Assembly: GCF_036417845.1 (NCBI RefSeq)
Contig: NC_090020.1
Coordinates: 45,430,425-45,494,424, forward strand
DNA from: Apteryx mantelli
Taxonomy: Eukaryota; Chordata; Aves; Apterygiformes; Apterygidae
Length of the DNA stretch: 64,000 bases
Direction: 5' to 3'
The stretch's first letter is position 1, and every line of letters starts with the position of its first letter. Of this stretch, positions 38,901 to 52,104 are shown piece after piece. The translations under genes were made by a program, and so were the position numbers. The notes beneath the pieces are model-generated. The model was given only the letters and a program-made list of their open reading frames with translations. It was not told where the DNA came from and ran no database searches.

Positions 38901-41900
38901 CTTGATACCTATGGTTTGTGAATTTTGCAGCACTTTATTCTACCTTTGTGGGAAAATCAGGCATGTGACCTACCTTGAAATCATGCAACTTCTGTCCAGC
39001 CAAAGGGCCAGTCTTCAGAACCATTAACTTGAAAAATAGCCCCCACTTTCCTCAACAACTTAAAAAAGCATGCAGTATTGCCAACATCAAATATCTTTGA
39101 CAAAGCAGCAGTATAAAACATCCAGACACGTAAATAAGAGGCCACTCTCCAGCCATGCCTCCTGGACTGGCTCTTTCTCTGGCTTCAGCTCTCACCCACC
39201 CCAAAGAAATGACCTGGCCTTCAAGGACACCCTGGGCAGGCGGGAAGAGCTGCTTATAAAGCTGCTTTTTTTGGTCTGTCGCGCTGCAGGCTGTCTCTGA
39301 TCAAAATCTGGAGTAGCTTGAGTTCAAGCAAAATCTCGCTTTGAGGGATCAGAGTGCTTGCTCACTTTAAGAGCAAAATGTTGACAGATTTACCTTGAAG
39401 GCCCAGCAAAGGGAGTTCTCATCACAGCAATGCTAGTAATTAATATCAGATGTATGATAACCATTTTCTAAACTTTTGCTCTTCCTAATCTAAAACAAAT
39501 GTTGTTCTCCTCATGAACAGGACAAAAAATGTGCTCTTGTTTTAGAACAGGACTATTGGCTGTATAGTTTACTTTATGAAATTTGTGTCTTATCACAGAA
39601 AAACAAATTCAAGTCTTTTCTTCATGAAATCAATTACAAATATAACTGCAAAAATTGTACCAAACAGCATACAACACAAATGTTTCTTAACAATGGCTCA
39701 GAGATGTTATGTGACAGAATAAACAGAAAAATAGGTTCTTTATCACAACTTCTTAAATAATTTATCCAAGCCGAAAGTACTTTGGAAGCCTGTTTTCAAA
39801 CATGAGTCTTGTAGCAACCCAAAAAATATTCAACATTATGCATTGATACGTCTACTTTCTCTTTTTCTCCAGACTTCGTCCAGTTCTCTAAATAAAGAAA
39901 CTCTCCTCTCTACTGCTACTACCCAAATACGTCTGACCATTCCGGCTGCTGTTTGTAAAAAAACCACTACTTCCAGATATTGACTACAACTAATTTCTTG
40001 TATGACAACTTTTACAAAGCATTGGGAGAAAAAAAACCCACATTTATTCACTGGTTCAGGAGGATATTAAGTTCTTTGTCCACCTTTGGTTCTTCCACTG
40101 TCCTGAGGTTGTCTCTGTTCATGATTCAGTAAAGTCCTGAAGCTGAGGATTTATTTTTAAGGTTTTGCTAACAACTAAACATGTGCTTACAAAAGACTTC
40201 TCTGCATTTTTAATGAGATTGGTGTGTCACATTAACCTCCCAGCCATCCCCCAAAGAACATTACTGAGAGGGCTTCCAGAAACTCCAACTTTCTTCTCCT
40301 CTTTGATGTGTTTGGAGTTGTTATTGGTTTTCAGTTTTGTGGATATACATGGTAACAGGCTTCTTAGCTGAGGGAACTTTCCAACTGATTGTGGGTGAGG
40401 TTTTTCAAACCGGAGCCAGATGTGAATAGATTCTTGGAATCTGGGACATGCGCTGCTTCTTATCTGAGTATACAGGGTGGAAACCTAAATCATAGCTTCA
40501 AATGGTCAAGTAAAATTGCCCACAGAACTAGGGAAAACTGGCATTCCAATCTTTCAGTATTTGTTCTATTGCAGAAGAAGACAGTCTTGCCTGGTAGCTT
40601 ATGCCAGCCTCAGTCCACAGCGGAGCCTGCCAGCGTATGCTACCGCTTAGAAATTATATTGTCTGGTCACCTAAACTCCAGTTCACTGTGAGCTCCCTGA
40701 GCATCCCTTTGTCTCTGTCAAATACTGAGGTTTACACCTGTGCGTATATATGTGATAGCACTGGCATGTGATCTCATATTAACAAAAGAGTTATTCATCC
40801 TTTCCCAATACAACATCTAGGCAGTCCTGCAATAAAAGCATTGAGAAACACTCTCCTTTTCCACGTGAGGAAACTAGCAAACAGAAGAAAAGCACACGGG
40901 AGAAACCCAAGGTGCCTGGAAGTACGAAACGCGGAAGCTACAGGAGTCTCCATTTTGCCTTCAGAGCTGACAGCTGAAGTAGTTTGAGGCAGAGTTTAAC
41001 ATCTTCCCTCAGCTCTGCTGACCCTCTGTTAATATGACCATTAAGGGGTGTTTAAAACTCAGCAGCAGCTGAATTTCTCTATTCTTTGGATTAACATGTG
41101 TTAGCACTGATTGTTTCTTTACTTGTCTACTGGCTCTGTAAAATTTAATTATCTGATAATTCAGGATCAATATGAATCCACTCATGTATTGACTCAATTC
41201 ATAAGAATTTGAAAAATGTAAAATGTCATTCCTGTTGTAGTAGAAGGTCACAGTAGCCAGTGTTCGCACTGTCTGACTAAGTCTCAGCTTGTTTGTTTGT
41301 TTCTTTTTAATTTGCAACAAAACACTGCGATTACACAGTGCTGCTTTTTCTCTGAGCTTTGTAATGGAGATTCGTTCAGAAATCTCAGAAATGAAAGTCT
41401 TTTTAGCAACGTTCACACACACACATCATGTTGCCTCTGTCTCTAAATTAAAACTTGGACCTCAGTTCTTTACCATAGCTCCTTTGCTGTCACTACCCAG
41501 TTTATCTTGATGTCTTGTTATTTATAAAAAGGGCAATGAACCCCAAAAGAATGAATAGGAAGCAGGATTTTATGATCCTGTTAAGAAGACTTGGCAGAAT
41601 ACACTGGGGCGATTTCTTCAGAACAGTTCTATGACACATTTGTGCTTAATTACAGTGAATCATACTGAGGAGCAAAAATCTGCATAGCAGCACTCCAGTG
41701 TACCTCTGAATAAGAAAAAAAGGTCAGGGGACTGGTGTTACCACGACGTAGCTAGGTGGTGGTCCTTCGGGAGAGGTCCAGGCAGACAGTCAGTGTATTA
41801 GCAGCTGGCCCAGCTGAGTGCACATCCGGACACTCAGCTGCCGACTGACACAAAGCAGATTTCAGCAGACAAGAAAGAGGTACTGATGGGGTTAAAAAGA

Positions 41901-42458
41901 CCCCTGCATGTTTGATATGAGCAGATCAGGAGCTGAGGTAAGAGCTGTTGTTGTGTTTTTCAACAGCCTGCTATGGAAACTGTGAGTGAAAAATCAGTCA
42001 ATAGATTACAACATACAAATTAACTCATGTAATTAATGAACAAAAGAAAATAGTTGCCAGGGAGAGACTGTTTGTCACCACCAAAGCATGCTGTTTCTGG
42101 TCTCTCCATCCTGACTCTGAAGGGAGATCTAGAAAACACATTCAAAAGAGGAGCCTGCAAGCCAAAACTCAGAACTCCACCAGATGCTAAAAGTCCCAGA
42201 TTGAGATGCCTTTTTTTGGGCCATGCTGCAATTCTTTTATTTGCTGGTGTAAACATCTGATATATATGAGTGTCTACTTACCCTGACCCTTCTTTCACCC
42301 CCACCTGCTGAATCCCACCCAGACATTTGTGCTAGCTAGAGCAGTGTGTAGGCCCAAGATCTAACACATTTACTCAAGGTGGCTGCCTGCCTCCCCCTCA
42401 AGAACTACAGCTTGGGGGTGTACTGAAGTCCCACCCAACCTGTCCACAGCATTACTGC

Positions 42459-42481
42459 TTTTTTTTTTTTTTTTTTTTTTT
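42459..42481 (+). repeat. T23 homopolymer
   Basis: Twenty-three T residues. If it were the tail of a minus-strand retrocopy, the copy would lie to the right, but nothing recognisable is there. Confidence 0.95.
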
Positions 42482-43407
42482 GTGGCTGGTTAGGAAGGGT
42501 CTCACTAGAACCACCATAACCCTTGCTAGCGTTTTCTCCGGCTTCAACGAGGAGCCACATCTGCAGCAAAGCAGAGCTCGTAGTTCCCACAACAAAATCC
42601 TCACTGCCCAGCATGTACGTGTCTGCAGTCAGGTCCGTTTCCCCAGCGTGTGCGCGCACTTACAGTGACTGATGCTCAGGAGGAGACAGGGAGGATGCTG
42701 AGTAAACAGCCAGTCTCTGCAAAGCCATGCAAGCACTTTGGAATGCATTTTGATCCAGAGTCTTGAGGAGTGAGCTGCAGCAGGTACATTTTTGTGGCTG
42801 TTTTGTGGCTCCTCAGCACAACTTGGTCAGGGAGGGCCTCACTCGCATGAATTTCAAACTGTTTGAACTTGTGGGCAAGTCCCGATGATAAAATTCTAAC
42901 ATTTCAACAAATAAAGGAGTCCTTTTTCTCTCTGCTAAAATTCCCACCTGTCAAACGGTCAAAACTGATTTTTTTTCTTTGTTCAATCCCTCGAAGCACC
43001 TGTCAGATTAAACTCACCAGATACCAAACTCTAGCAGTTGCTCAGATGGTTTGACACTCTTATTTGACCTACATAGTATTTTGCACCTCCAGAAATGACC
43101 CTCTGAATGCTTGGAGCAAACCATGAAAGCTCCAGACAGCTTTAAGTGTTTGGGTAGTTGACCAGGAACATACTGTTTTAATTTCTTTGTCAGTCGAAAA
43201 ATCCTCTATTAATGCAACAAAGATGTATATGTTTGTGCCTTAAACTCTGACATTCAAATACAACCAACTGGTGTATCATGTAATAATGGAGATGGCTGGA
43301 AATGATTGTGAAATTATTTTTATTTCACCAAAAGAAATCGTAATGAAAAGAAATATTTTTTAGCAATATTATATATACACACACCCCATAAAGCTTTTTT
43401 TAGTACA

Positions 43408-43410
<3 letters not shown>

Positions 43411-43439
<29 letters not shown>
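43411..43439 (+). repeat. (TA)n microsatellite
   Basis: A perfect TA dinucleotide run of about 29 bases. Confidence 0.95.
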
Positions 43440-43441
<2 letters not shown>

Positions 43442-44984
43442 TTTTGTGTTAAGTAGGTTTTTCATTAGAAAAACCTCCAAACTGATACTGTAATAAAATC
43501 AGGAAAAATGTATTTTCAAAAATTGACTTTTAGTCAAAAAGAGACATTTTCATCTAAAGAGTTGTCCCCAGAATACAAATTTTCATCCGCTTTAGTAGCA
43601 GTTACTTAAAAAGCGTCTTAGAAGTAGCTCTGGTAATTCATTAGCAAAACAGATATTACCTTAAACTGTCAGATCTCTTGAATAAAAGAAAAATGACTTC
43701 TGTTTTAAAGCTTTATTTCCATCTGGTAACAACTTGTAGATCTAATCATATGTACAGCATTTGAATCCAGCACAGGATATAAAATGAAACCCAAACAATC
43801 CAAATTGTTCGCTTTTACATACAAGAGTCTTTTAAAGTAATTTTGATTAGTTTCATTCATATAGAATTAATGGCATCAGTTTTTCATAATTAACGTTCTG
43901 AGTAACCACCAAGACCAGACTGGAATTCCAGTTTGCTTTCTGTACAATTTTGCAAATTACCTGGAATAATCTTTTCTCAAACAAATCAGAAATTGGATAG
44001 GTGCATGTTTCAGTGCTAGTATTTGCTCTGTTTCAGTAAGGTTTGTGTCTTTGTTTCATTTAAGAAATTTCTGATTTCAGCCTTGCCTTTGGACAGCTCT
44101 AGCAGATACCGTTCAGGTTTACTTGCAGTCATTATTAGAACAACTCCCTTTATTAGATTTCATTTAGTCAGAAACTTTAACCAAATGATGATAAATCTAT
44201 TTCTGTTTTAGACTTACTAAAAATATAAACTAGTATCTAAAATTCCTCCTATTCTCACCATCTCATGTGCACATCTTTTCTGAGTGGCTTAATTCAAATC
44301 ATAGCCCCAGTGGGTCTCACTTATAAATGAGTTCTTCAGAGACCTGTTACATTGTCAGTGTTTTCAGGCTAAACAAGAATCAAGTCTTTAGGGAATAATT
44401 AAGATGCAAAATTTACTCTTTTCTTAAATCTTTTTTTTATGTTGAGAGTTTTTCCTCAAGGACTATCTACTCACTTACAAAGGCAGTAGGAACATATTTT
44501 AAACAATAAATGATTTCTGATAACTACATAATTTGGAGGGTTTTCATGTTTTTTTTTTTCCTATTCATTCTTCCAAATCACAAAAAATAATGTGAGAAAA
44601 CAGAGCAAATTAGGAATGGAGAAATGTTAGCATGAAATAAAAAAGGGCTACTGAAGCTCAGTATGCATGATTTTGTAACAGAAAAAAAAAGAAAAAAATG
44701 TCCCCCCCAAAAAAAAACCCCAGCTATGTCATGAATGCTAAAAAGGCAACCCAAAACTTCTTATCTCATATACATAACACCATAACATTGGGAAGCATGT
44801 TTTTCAGCAGCTCCTCAAAAATGGTTGGTTATGGGCAAGAGCTAATGATGAAAATTAGCAGACTAAGACTATCAGTCAAAAGAGTAGAATTTTACATTTC
44901 TTTTTACTCAGTTTGCCATATCTATTGTGGATAAACTCATTTAATGCTTTTTATTGTATAATATATGCAATTTGGAATTGTGCT

Positions 44985-45115
44985 TAAAAGCGTTGCAAAT
45001 TCTTAAGAGGAGATTCTAGGACCTCTCCAGAGGGGAATAGTAAAAGTTATCAGAAATTTAGGAAACATAACCCTGTAAGGACAGATTAAAGGACTCTACA
45101 TACACACAGAAAGCA
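44985..45115 (+). mobile_element. Probable ancient CR1 fragment, sense
   Basis: The text around 45040-45105 follows the decayed CR1 segment that encodes the region before the '[16 protein letters not shown]' part of ORF2, with tolerable spacing. It is short and strongly diverged, so this call is weak. Confidence 0.4.
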
Positions 45116-48100
45116 TCTGTGAAAAAAGGTTGTCCCATCTAGCAAAGAGGAAGGAGAGACATGAGAATGTCTTCTATAAAAAGCAGCTGAAATTCTATGA
45201 ATTCTGGCTGAATATCTGTGGTGGGCAGTTTGAGAAATGCTGGGCTTAAATCACCAAGAAGGGAGTTTATAAGCTTCCCAACATCTAATGTACCTTTCTT
45301 GCTTTTAAGTCTTATGTTATCCGTGACAGTTTGCACCTCTAACTCATGGCTTAGGTCCCTTAGAAGCAGCTCCCACATCTTAGAGAGCCTTGCCTGCTAC
45401 CAAGCAGTTGTATTTAGTCATGCCCTGGCTATGGTCAGGCCATTGTGACAAGCTGGAATCGATACTTCTGAAAGAGCAATGAGACCCAATTGCCTCAGTA
45501 AAAACTGGGTCTCCATACACATGCATCTTACTATGCCTTGGATAGCAAAAAGCAAGTGGAGAGAGACATGAAACAGAGGAAACAGAAGGCCTTTAGATGA
45601 AGTTAATGGGGACAGTTGGCAGATTAGCTAAGGAGCACTGTGCAATAGCTTTAGGGCTGTATGGGTGGCGTAGATTTAGGAGAGACAAGATTAGGGCTGC
45701 TGTGGGTAGTTATGGAATGGCTGAGTGTCTAAATAGAGGGGGGTAAGGCCTGGGTTTGGGATTGGGGGAGCATTGACAAGAACGGAAGTGTCCAGGACAG
45801 GACCTGCTTGTACCTCAAAACGTCTGCCCTGACAAGACCACTGCACTATGATGTTGAACCAAGTGGAGAGGCCTTGGAGAAGACCACACTTCTGCCCACA
45901 CACCAGCCTCTCAGGCTGTGCGGGTAGGACCTACTTCCAAAAGTTCAGCTGCCACTCTGGACCTCTGTAATCTTGTCTGGGACAGGCTGGCACCCAATCA
46001 TGTAACTAGCACCTTGAGCTGTGCCGGTGTTCACACCACTGTAGGCAGCCGGGCCATTGGCTTCTTCCAGAGCAGGGCTGGGCTACCAAGTGACATCAGC
46101 CAGGACATTGCCTCCAGGCCCCTTGGGAAGATTATTTCTGCCCTTTGCAAATACACCAGAACTGGAGACCCCAAACTGTGCCGTTAGCACCTCCCTCCCA
46201 GGCAGCTCATATTTCTAGGGTGCCAATGGCTCCATATGGCTCTTACCAGAACCACTGTTCCTCCTGCCCCCATGAGAAAATTTCACCATATTTATTTCTT
46301 GCCAGCAGAAGTATGCCACAAATGTGGTGGTGGCTATGGTGACCCATCTTTGTTCTGTAAGCATCTGTGCCAAATTCACAAGGTCTGTCTGTGACACTCA
46401 CCTGATCCCAGGGCAGTAGTGAAAGTCATCAGACCTGTCTGCTTTACTCTCAGGGCTGTGCTCACTAGAAGCTAACAAAAGTACAGGTTTTCCTTTTTCC
46501 ATCTTCATTAACTTCATCTTCCATCTTTAATCTGGCAACCTTTGGGACAGGCTGCAAAAACTAGCACAATCTGTTACTATTAACCTTCAGCAATGACAAG
46601 GGACAGTCACTGGATAGGAGATGGCCAAAGACATCGAGAAGACTAAAAAAAATGTACCTTCTGGCAGTGGGGATGAGAGAAGTTAGAAACAAACAGCATC
46701 ACGCACTGCAGCATCTCTACGACCTTGGTGAATAAGGACAAGTCATCAGTGACAGAAGTAGGACATCTGGAAGCTGTTCACTGCTTGCCATGCTTTGCCA
46801 TTGCAAAGTAAACAAAAGGCAGGGTTAGGAAAAGCACACTATTAAGACAAAACAGCCTGCTTCTGCTTCCCTCCCCTACGCAAACAGCAACCGAACTTTT
46901 TGGTGCCTGCAGTGTACAGACAGAGCTATGTGCAGGGATTAGAAAGGGTACACAAGCATCTTGCTGGCATCCAGACTATCGAGACCCCTCCTGGGCCCTC
47001 ATTTGTCATGGGAGAGTGACCCACCACTGGCAGGCTGGTGTCCCCTCCATCTGTGGGCTGAGGCTCTCCCTTGTCCCAGAGGCAGGTGGGCATGCTGAGG
47101 CAGCCAACTCTTTCAAGAAAGGCTTGTGCCTTCTTGGGCATACAACGGGTGGAGAAAATGCTGTGCTTTACATGTTGTCACACAGGAATCCCACTAAACG
47201 ATCATGAATCAGAGTCAAGTCCATGTCTGCTGTCAGTATCACAAGGCCTCTTTTTTTACTGTAAAGAATTGCATAGATGAGTGGCCTAAAATCCAATTTA
47301 TCATCAACTCAAAACTGTGCAATACCACCTGATAAGGAAAAAGCCTTTTTAGCAATGTTAACACTAACCATTAAACTCAGCTGTCATATTTACACTCACT
47401 GTTACTTGTGCCAGTTTATGTGACTACAACATCCAGACTGGATTATCCAGTTAATGGATAAGCATAAATCCTCTCATCTTCCAAAATATGAATATCCATA
47501 ACCCACTGACTCAACACATCTTGGGTAATAATCTTTGAAAAGAAAAACAACTGAGTAAAAGGTATGAAATATTTGAAGCCTGTCATTCAAAAACTACTTA
47601 TATAGGTGACAAGTTCCTTGATTAAACCCTGGAAATAACCCCTAAATCTCTAAAGCAGGTATTAAACTCTCCTACAATTTCAAAGGAAGTTCCAAGGTCT
47701 ACTTAGAATGTTTTTATAACAGAGTTTCAAATTAATAGGTGCATCCATCTCAGATAAATCCTCCATAATAAGAATAAGTTATCAGAAGACATGTTATTTA
47801 AAAAATAACCTCTTACGGTATTGAAAGAATATTTAAGTCACTGAAATAGAACATTAAACACTGAATTTTCACTTCCCCTTTGAGCTATTTACATAGCTCT
47901 TAGAGCTGTTTACATTTACTCTTCTGCCATGAAAGACAGACCATTTTTAAGTATTGTTCATAATAGTGGGAGCACCAGTGCATTCACTTTTTGAAAGGAA
48001 TTTGCTTAGCCTACACTTGGTGTTTGATCCAGAAAAAACATTCACCAATGCAAATCTTGATTGTTGTTGGTTTTGACCAGAACCCTAATGTCTATTTTTT

Positions 48101-50219
48101 AATAGACGTTTGAGCATTCAAATTTTGTTCCCTTTAGTGTTCACCAAAATCAAATTTTAAGAGCTCTTTCTTGAATGACTTGTAAGCTTAACAAGGCATG
48201 TTGCTTTAAGGAAACAAAGTTTCTCACTAGAGATCATGAAGGGTAGTAATTTATCCTTCCAACTGATCCAAAAGTCCCTTTGACATCAATGGGAAAAAAA
48301 GTTACAGTTTGTGTAAGTTTTGGTTCAGACTCTATGAAAAGAATACATGGGAGGATTAATAGCATAACCTATGTATAAAGCTGTTAGAATAATAGATTTA
48401 TGAATGTAATTTAACTCCAAAACATGCCAGTAGAAGCAGTCTTGATATGTCATGCTTCTGGCCCTTAAATGCGACTTCAGAGATAGCGTGTCTTTCTGAA
48501 AAGAATACAAAATGGACATCTCCATCACACAGTGCTCATTAATTACCTCTTGTTGAGATTTGTGGGTGGCGACTGTCACACTCTAACCTTTTTACAGACC
48601 TGTTCAGCAGAGTTTCAGAAGTCTCTCCCCGTCAGGCGGCCAATGCTGATAGGAAGCAGTGACATGAGAGCTGTATTCAACTTTCCAGCTTTACGCTCTT
48701 ACTAAAGCATGCAAGGATTCTCCGTAATTGCCTGGGTGCCGCAGCTGGGGCTTGTGCTGTTAGACACCTACTCTTATCCCCAAGGTCTCACCAGCACAGC
48801 ACAATTCCTTTCTTGAAAGTCATTCACAGCTGCTCCTCGTTATGTAACTTTCTTTTTGGCAATATCCAAAGAGAAATTGTTGAAATTATACCACCTTCTC
48901 ACGCAAAGCAGCATGTAACCTGATTGCTTACCAGTCCTCTGCCATCCTAAAATGGTGCCAGGATGACTTTGTATACTTGCCCAGGCTTTTGCTAAAATAT
49001 TGAATAGCTTTGGATGGAAAACAAAAACAAAAACAAAAAAAACCAACCACCCAATCAAAAAAAAAATTGTAAGGACACTGAAGAGACACATCCGATCAGG
49101 GCGATTCCAGGTTGTAATTTATTTAGTATCATCTGCAACAGTCAATATGGTGCTAACTTGGTAAGTCTGTTAGAATACTGCGAGGGGCAGAGCGGAGTAT
49201 GTCAAATGTCTTAGAAATACAAAATTATTATACTGAGGAGTTCAACAGCATCTACGTTTTAAGTTTTGCCTTAGGAAACACATGAACTTGGCCTTGGAAA
49301 CTTATTTCCACAAAATTATATTGGCTTACATTAACATGGACAACAGTTAATAGTGAATTGATTATTTTTTTCATCAGTTTGTTTAGAATCATTGTTTGAC
49401 TATAGTTTAACACACTGCTAAGTTATTTGCTTTTTCAAGTTAAAAATTTATCTCACAAGCTTTTCCTGGAAAACTTGGACTGAATGTGTTGTAAATAGAT
49501 AGAACCAGACAAAACCACCACAAAAAAATAGACTTTAAAATTTACAATTCAAAAATTAATCAAGCTCATAGGACTCCTTAGAAGTTATTAATGGATTTGC
49601 TCTTTAAAGAAACCTCTTGCAAGTCATTCCATACATATTTGGACTGAGAAATTCTTGCAAGAAATATAGTCTGTGTAAAATTCATAAGTGTGAGCATCTC
49701 TTTCTTATTCATTACTATTGTCATTCTGTTTGTTGTAAGGTGTTACAAAACTCTAAAGGAAAGTTAAATACTGGCCTACGCAAGGACCTGTCTTGACATT
49801 TTTAAAGAGATTCTTTCACAGCTATTCTGTTCATCAAGACCATCGTTTTCATCTGCAAATTCATGGATTGCCTCAGAACAATAAAAAAAAGAGCTAATAA
49901 AAATAGCACATGTAGTTATAATAGGAATATGCCAGTGTACATACACAGTTTCTGTACAGAAAAGGCAAGTTACACAAAGTGTCCTTTGCAGGTATAACGT
50001 ATGATTCTTTGTTTCCTGTCTTCTGTCAACTGATGAATCTTTTTAATCTGCCTCTCTTCAGTCCACAGTGATGAAAACCATAACAGGAGATTCCAGTGTT
50101 CCTCAAAGCAACTGTTTCATACCTTTAGGTTTTTCATGTTCTTGAACTTCCTGAAAAAGAGGTTCAGTCCTCTGCTTATTCCATAGAAACTTTCCTGTTC
50201 ATTTAAGCCTTTGATTTCC
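45116..50219. other. Gene-free region
   Basis: No gene or repeat family was recognised. Several frames of 60-90 codons between 45139 and 46397 and around 47000 lie on both strands without domain likeness. The stretch 48590-48760 looks less degenerate than its neighbours and could be a conserved non-coding element, which cannot be tested here. Confidence 0.5.
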
Positions 50220-50790
50220 TACAGCTCATTTTCTCAACCAACAAACAGGTTTGGGGGCACATATAGAAATTCCTGTAAACCTTTTTAGTTGAAAATTAAG
50301 ATAGTTAAACATGCATTCTTGAATTGAAGTGGGGAAGGTGCAGAAGGGAACCCGGTTCAGTACGAAGCATGCTACCGGATGCAACACGGGAATTCTGCTT
50401 CCCAGGTAAAGGCCATCTACACAAGGCACAGATGAGAAAAAAACCATGGTAAACATGGTTCTACATGAATGCCAGAAATCTAAGACATTAGGTGGGGGAA
50501 CTGGAATGACTAACTTGTAATGAGGACATCAACATAATTATCATACTGGAAACTTAATGAAAGACAGTAGATGGGACATTGCAATACCAGGGTTATAAGG
50601 TATACAGAAAACTGAAAACGCAGATATAGTGCTAGGGGTAAAGGCCACACGGAACAAATGGGATGAGAAGCCTATTTGTGCCAATGAGTAACATGTAATC
50701 CCTATGGGCTGAAATTCCTCATCTAAATAGAGCACTGGGTCTGTATTATTAACTGACCCTCCAGGATACTACACTGATGGCGATGTGTTA
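50220..50790 (+). mobile_element. Ancient CR1 LINE fragment, endonuclease region, sense
   Basis: The reverse complement of 50790-50440 follows the antisense text of the ancient sauropsid CR1 endonuclease region. Landmarks are 'ggaatttcagcccataggg' (about 50698-50716 read on minus), 'aaccctggtattgcaatgtc' (about 50577-50597) and 'gatgtcctcattac' (about 50518-50531). The element is therefore in sense on the plus strand. The part from 50220 to 50440 is less certain. Frames are broken. Confidence 0.75.
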
Positions 50791-51359
50791 CGGGAGACTA
50801 GAGAAGCTGTATGGCAGAAAATGGAATAGTAACAAGTTAATTCAATCACCCCCAATTTATAGATCAGACAAATGTCACAAGATCATTTTTAAACCCAATC
50901 AATGTATTATGTTAGATATCCTAGCTGCTGCATTGAACTCCTGGCACAAGCCTACTTGGGTCTTCAGATTATTAGGGAAAGTGTTCAGTTCACACACGCA
51001 TTCCACAAGGGCCTTTTCCAATTGGCCAAGATTCCTGAAGCCTACCCACCACGCTGCCGGAGCCAACTCCATGGCAACTCCATGTCTCCCATAACATCCT
51101 CATAGGTAAGCAACAGAAATAATTGGTATGAGAACACTGCCTCCTAGGAACTGATTTTCAGCTGTGTTCTCTTAGATTCTTGTCAAGGCTCAAATTCACC
51201 ATTTTTAAATCACTAATTGCATACCTTTTACTTTATATTAAGCTTGAGCATCTTTAGAAGCTCCTAAATCAACCCACCAGCTTGACTATGGTAAAGAAAT
51301 GTTTAATATTAAAGAGATTTTGTTGGTAAAAAGTCTTTCCATTTGATACAGATTTCTCT
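50791..51359. other. Unclassified spacer between CR1 pieces
   Basis: A frame of 105 codons (50777-51094) has no family likeness. Apart from the 24-base CR1 match listed separately, nothing was recognised. Confidence 0.5.
51083..51106 (+). mobile_element. 24-base block identical to CR1 RT sequence
   Basis: These 24 bases are identical to 52678-52701 in the young CR1 copy, in the same orientation. There they encode the segment TVSHNILI just after the RT motif A. The flanks on both sides do not match, so this is an isolated micro-fragment. Confidence 0.6.
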
Positions 51360-51745
51360 TCACAATCATATTTCAGAGAGAACTATAATAAGGATGTGAG
51401 ATGAGAATTAACTGGATTGTTTAGTCTAGAAAGGAAAAGAATGAAAACAGTCATAAGTTTCCAATTTCACATAAGCTTATCATGCTCACAATGGTCATCA
51501 AGTTTGAGGATGTCAAAAACCAGCCCTCTTTGGAACAATGAAGAAATTGGAAGAACTTTTCAGTGGCTGTAACTGAGCACTGGAACAGCCACCAAGTTTC
51601 CCATCATTTGGGGAACAAAAAGAACCATATACAGAACTTATCAGGGCTGATCTAATCAGTCTTGGATCTATCTCAGATCTGAAGGGCAGATCTCTTTAGG
51701 TCTCTTCCAGTTCTAGACTGTTTTTATTTCTGCATTTCTGGTACC
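51360..51745 (+). mobile_element. Old CR1 LINE, 3' end, sense
   Basis: Starting near 51405, 'ggattgtttagtctagaaa' matches the CR1 ORF2 C-terminal region. 'actgagcactggaacag' (51571-51587) marks the last coding part, and the stretch 51690-51735 matches the standard CR1 3' UTR end in decayed form. An A20 run follows directly at 51746-51765, although CR1 elements do not normally end in poly(A). No intact frame remains. Confidence 0.8.
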
Positions 51746-51765
51746 AAAAAAAAAAAAAAAAAAAA
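51746..51765 (+). repeat. A20 homopolymer
   Basis: Twenty A residues directly after the decayed CR1 3' end. Confidence 0.95.
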
Positions 51766-52104
51766 TCAGACTTGAGGGATTCCCTATCTTCCATTCTTTT
51801 ATTACTGTTCATTTATTTTACATGATGGGTATCCAAATAGCTAAGGCATAAGAAATATTCAAAATCCTAAAGATTGGTTCTTTCTACACTGTTTTAGGGA
51901 GCTATAATATCCTAGGATACGAGATAATCACCTGAATATAAAGCTATTAAATGCTACCAAATATACATAGAGGCAACTGTTTGATGTTTTCTATTCAAAA
52001 AACCAGTTTTTTCAGGAGAAAATTTCTTTTTAACTTAAGTAACAGTGTTCATGAAAGCTACCATAGAAAAAAAAAATTGTTGATAGCCAAGCACATGGTG
52101 ACTG

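Larger units (their letters stand above)
35661..44984. other. Gene-free region
   Basis: No gene, RNA or repeat family was recognised over more than 9 kb. Open frames up to 137 codons (41009-41422, minus) have no family likeness. The patch 41720-41880 is richer in CpG than its surroundings. Confidence 0.5.

Noticed and set aside
41009..41422. 137-codon minus-strand frame
   Set aside because: No family likeness, and the composition matches the AT-rich surroundings. Probably a chance frame.
42459..42481. T23 run as the tail of a processed pseudogene on the minus strand
   Set aside because: The sequence to its right shows no recognisable coding remnant.
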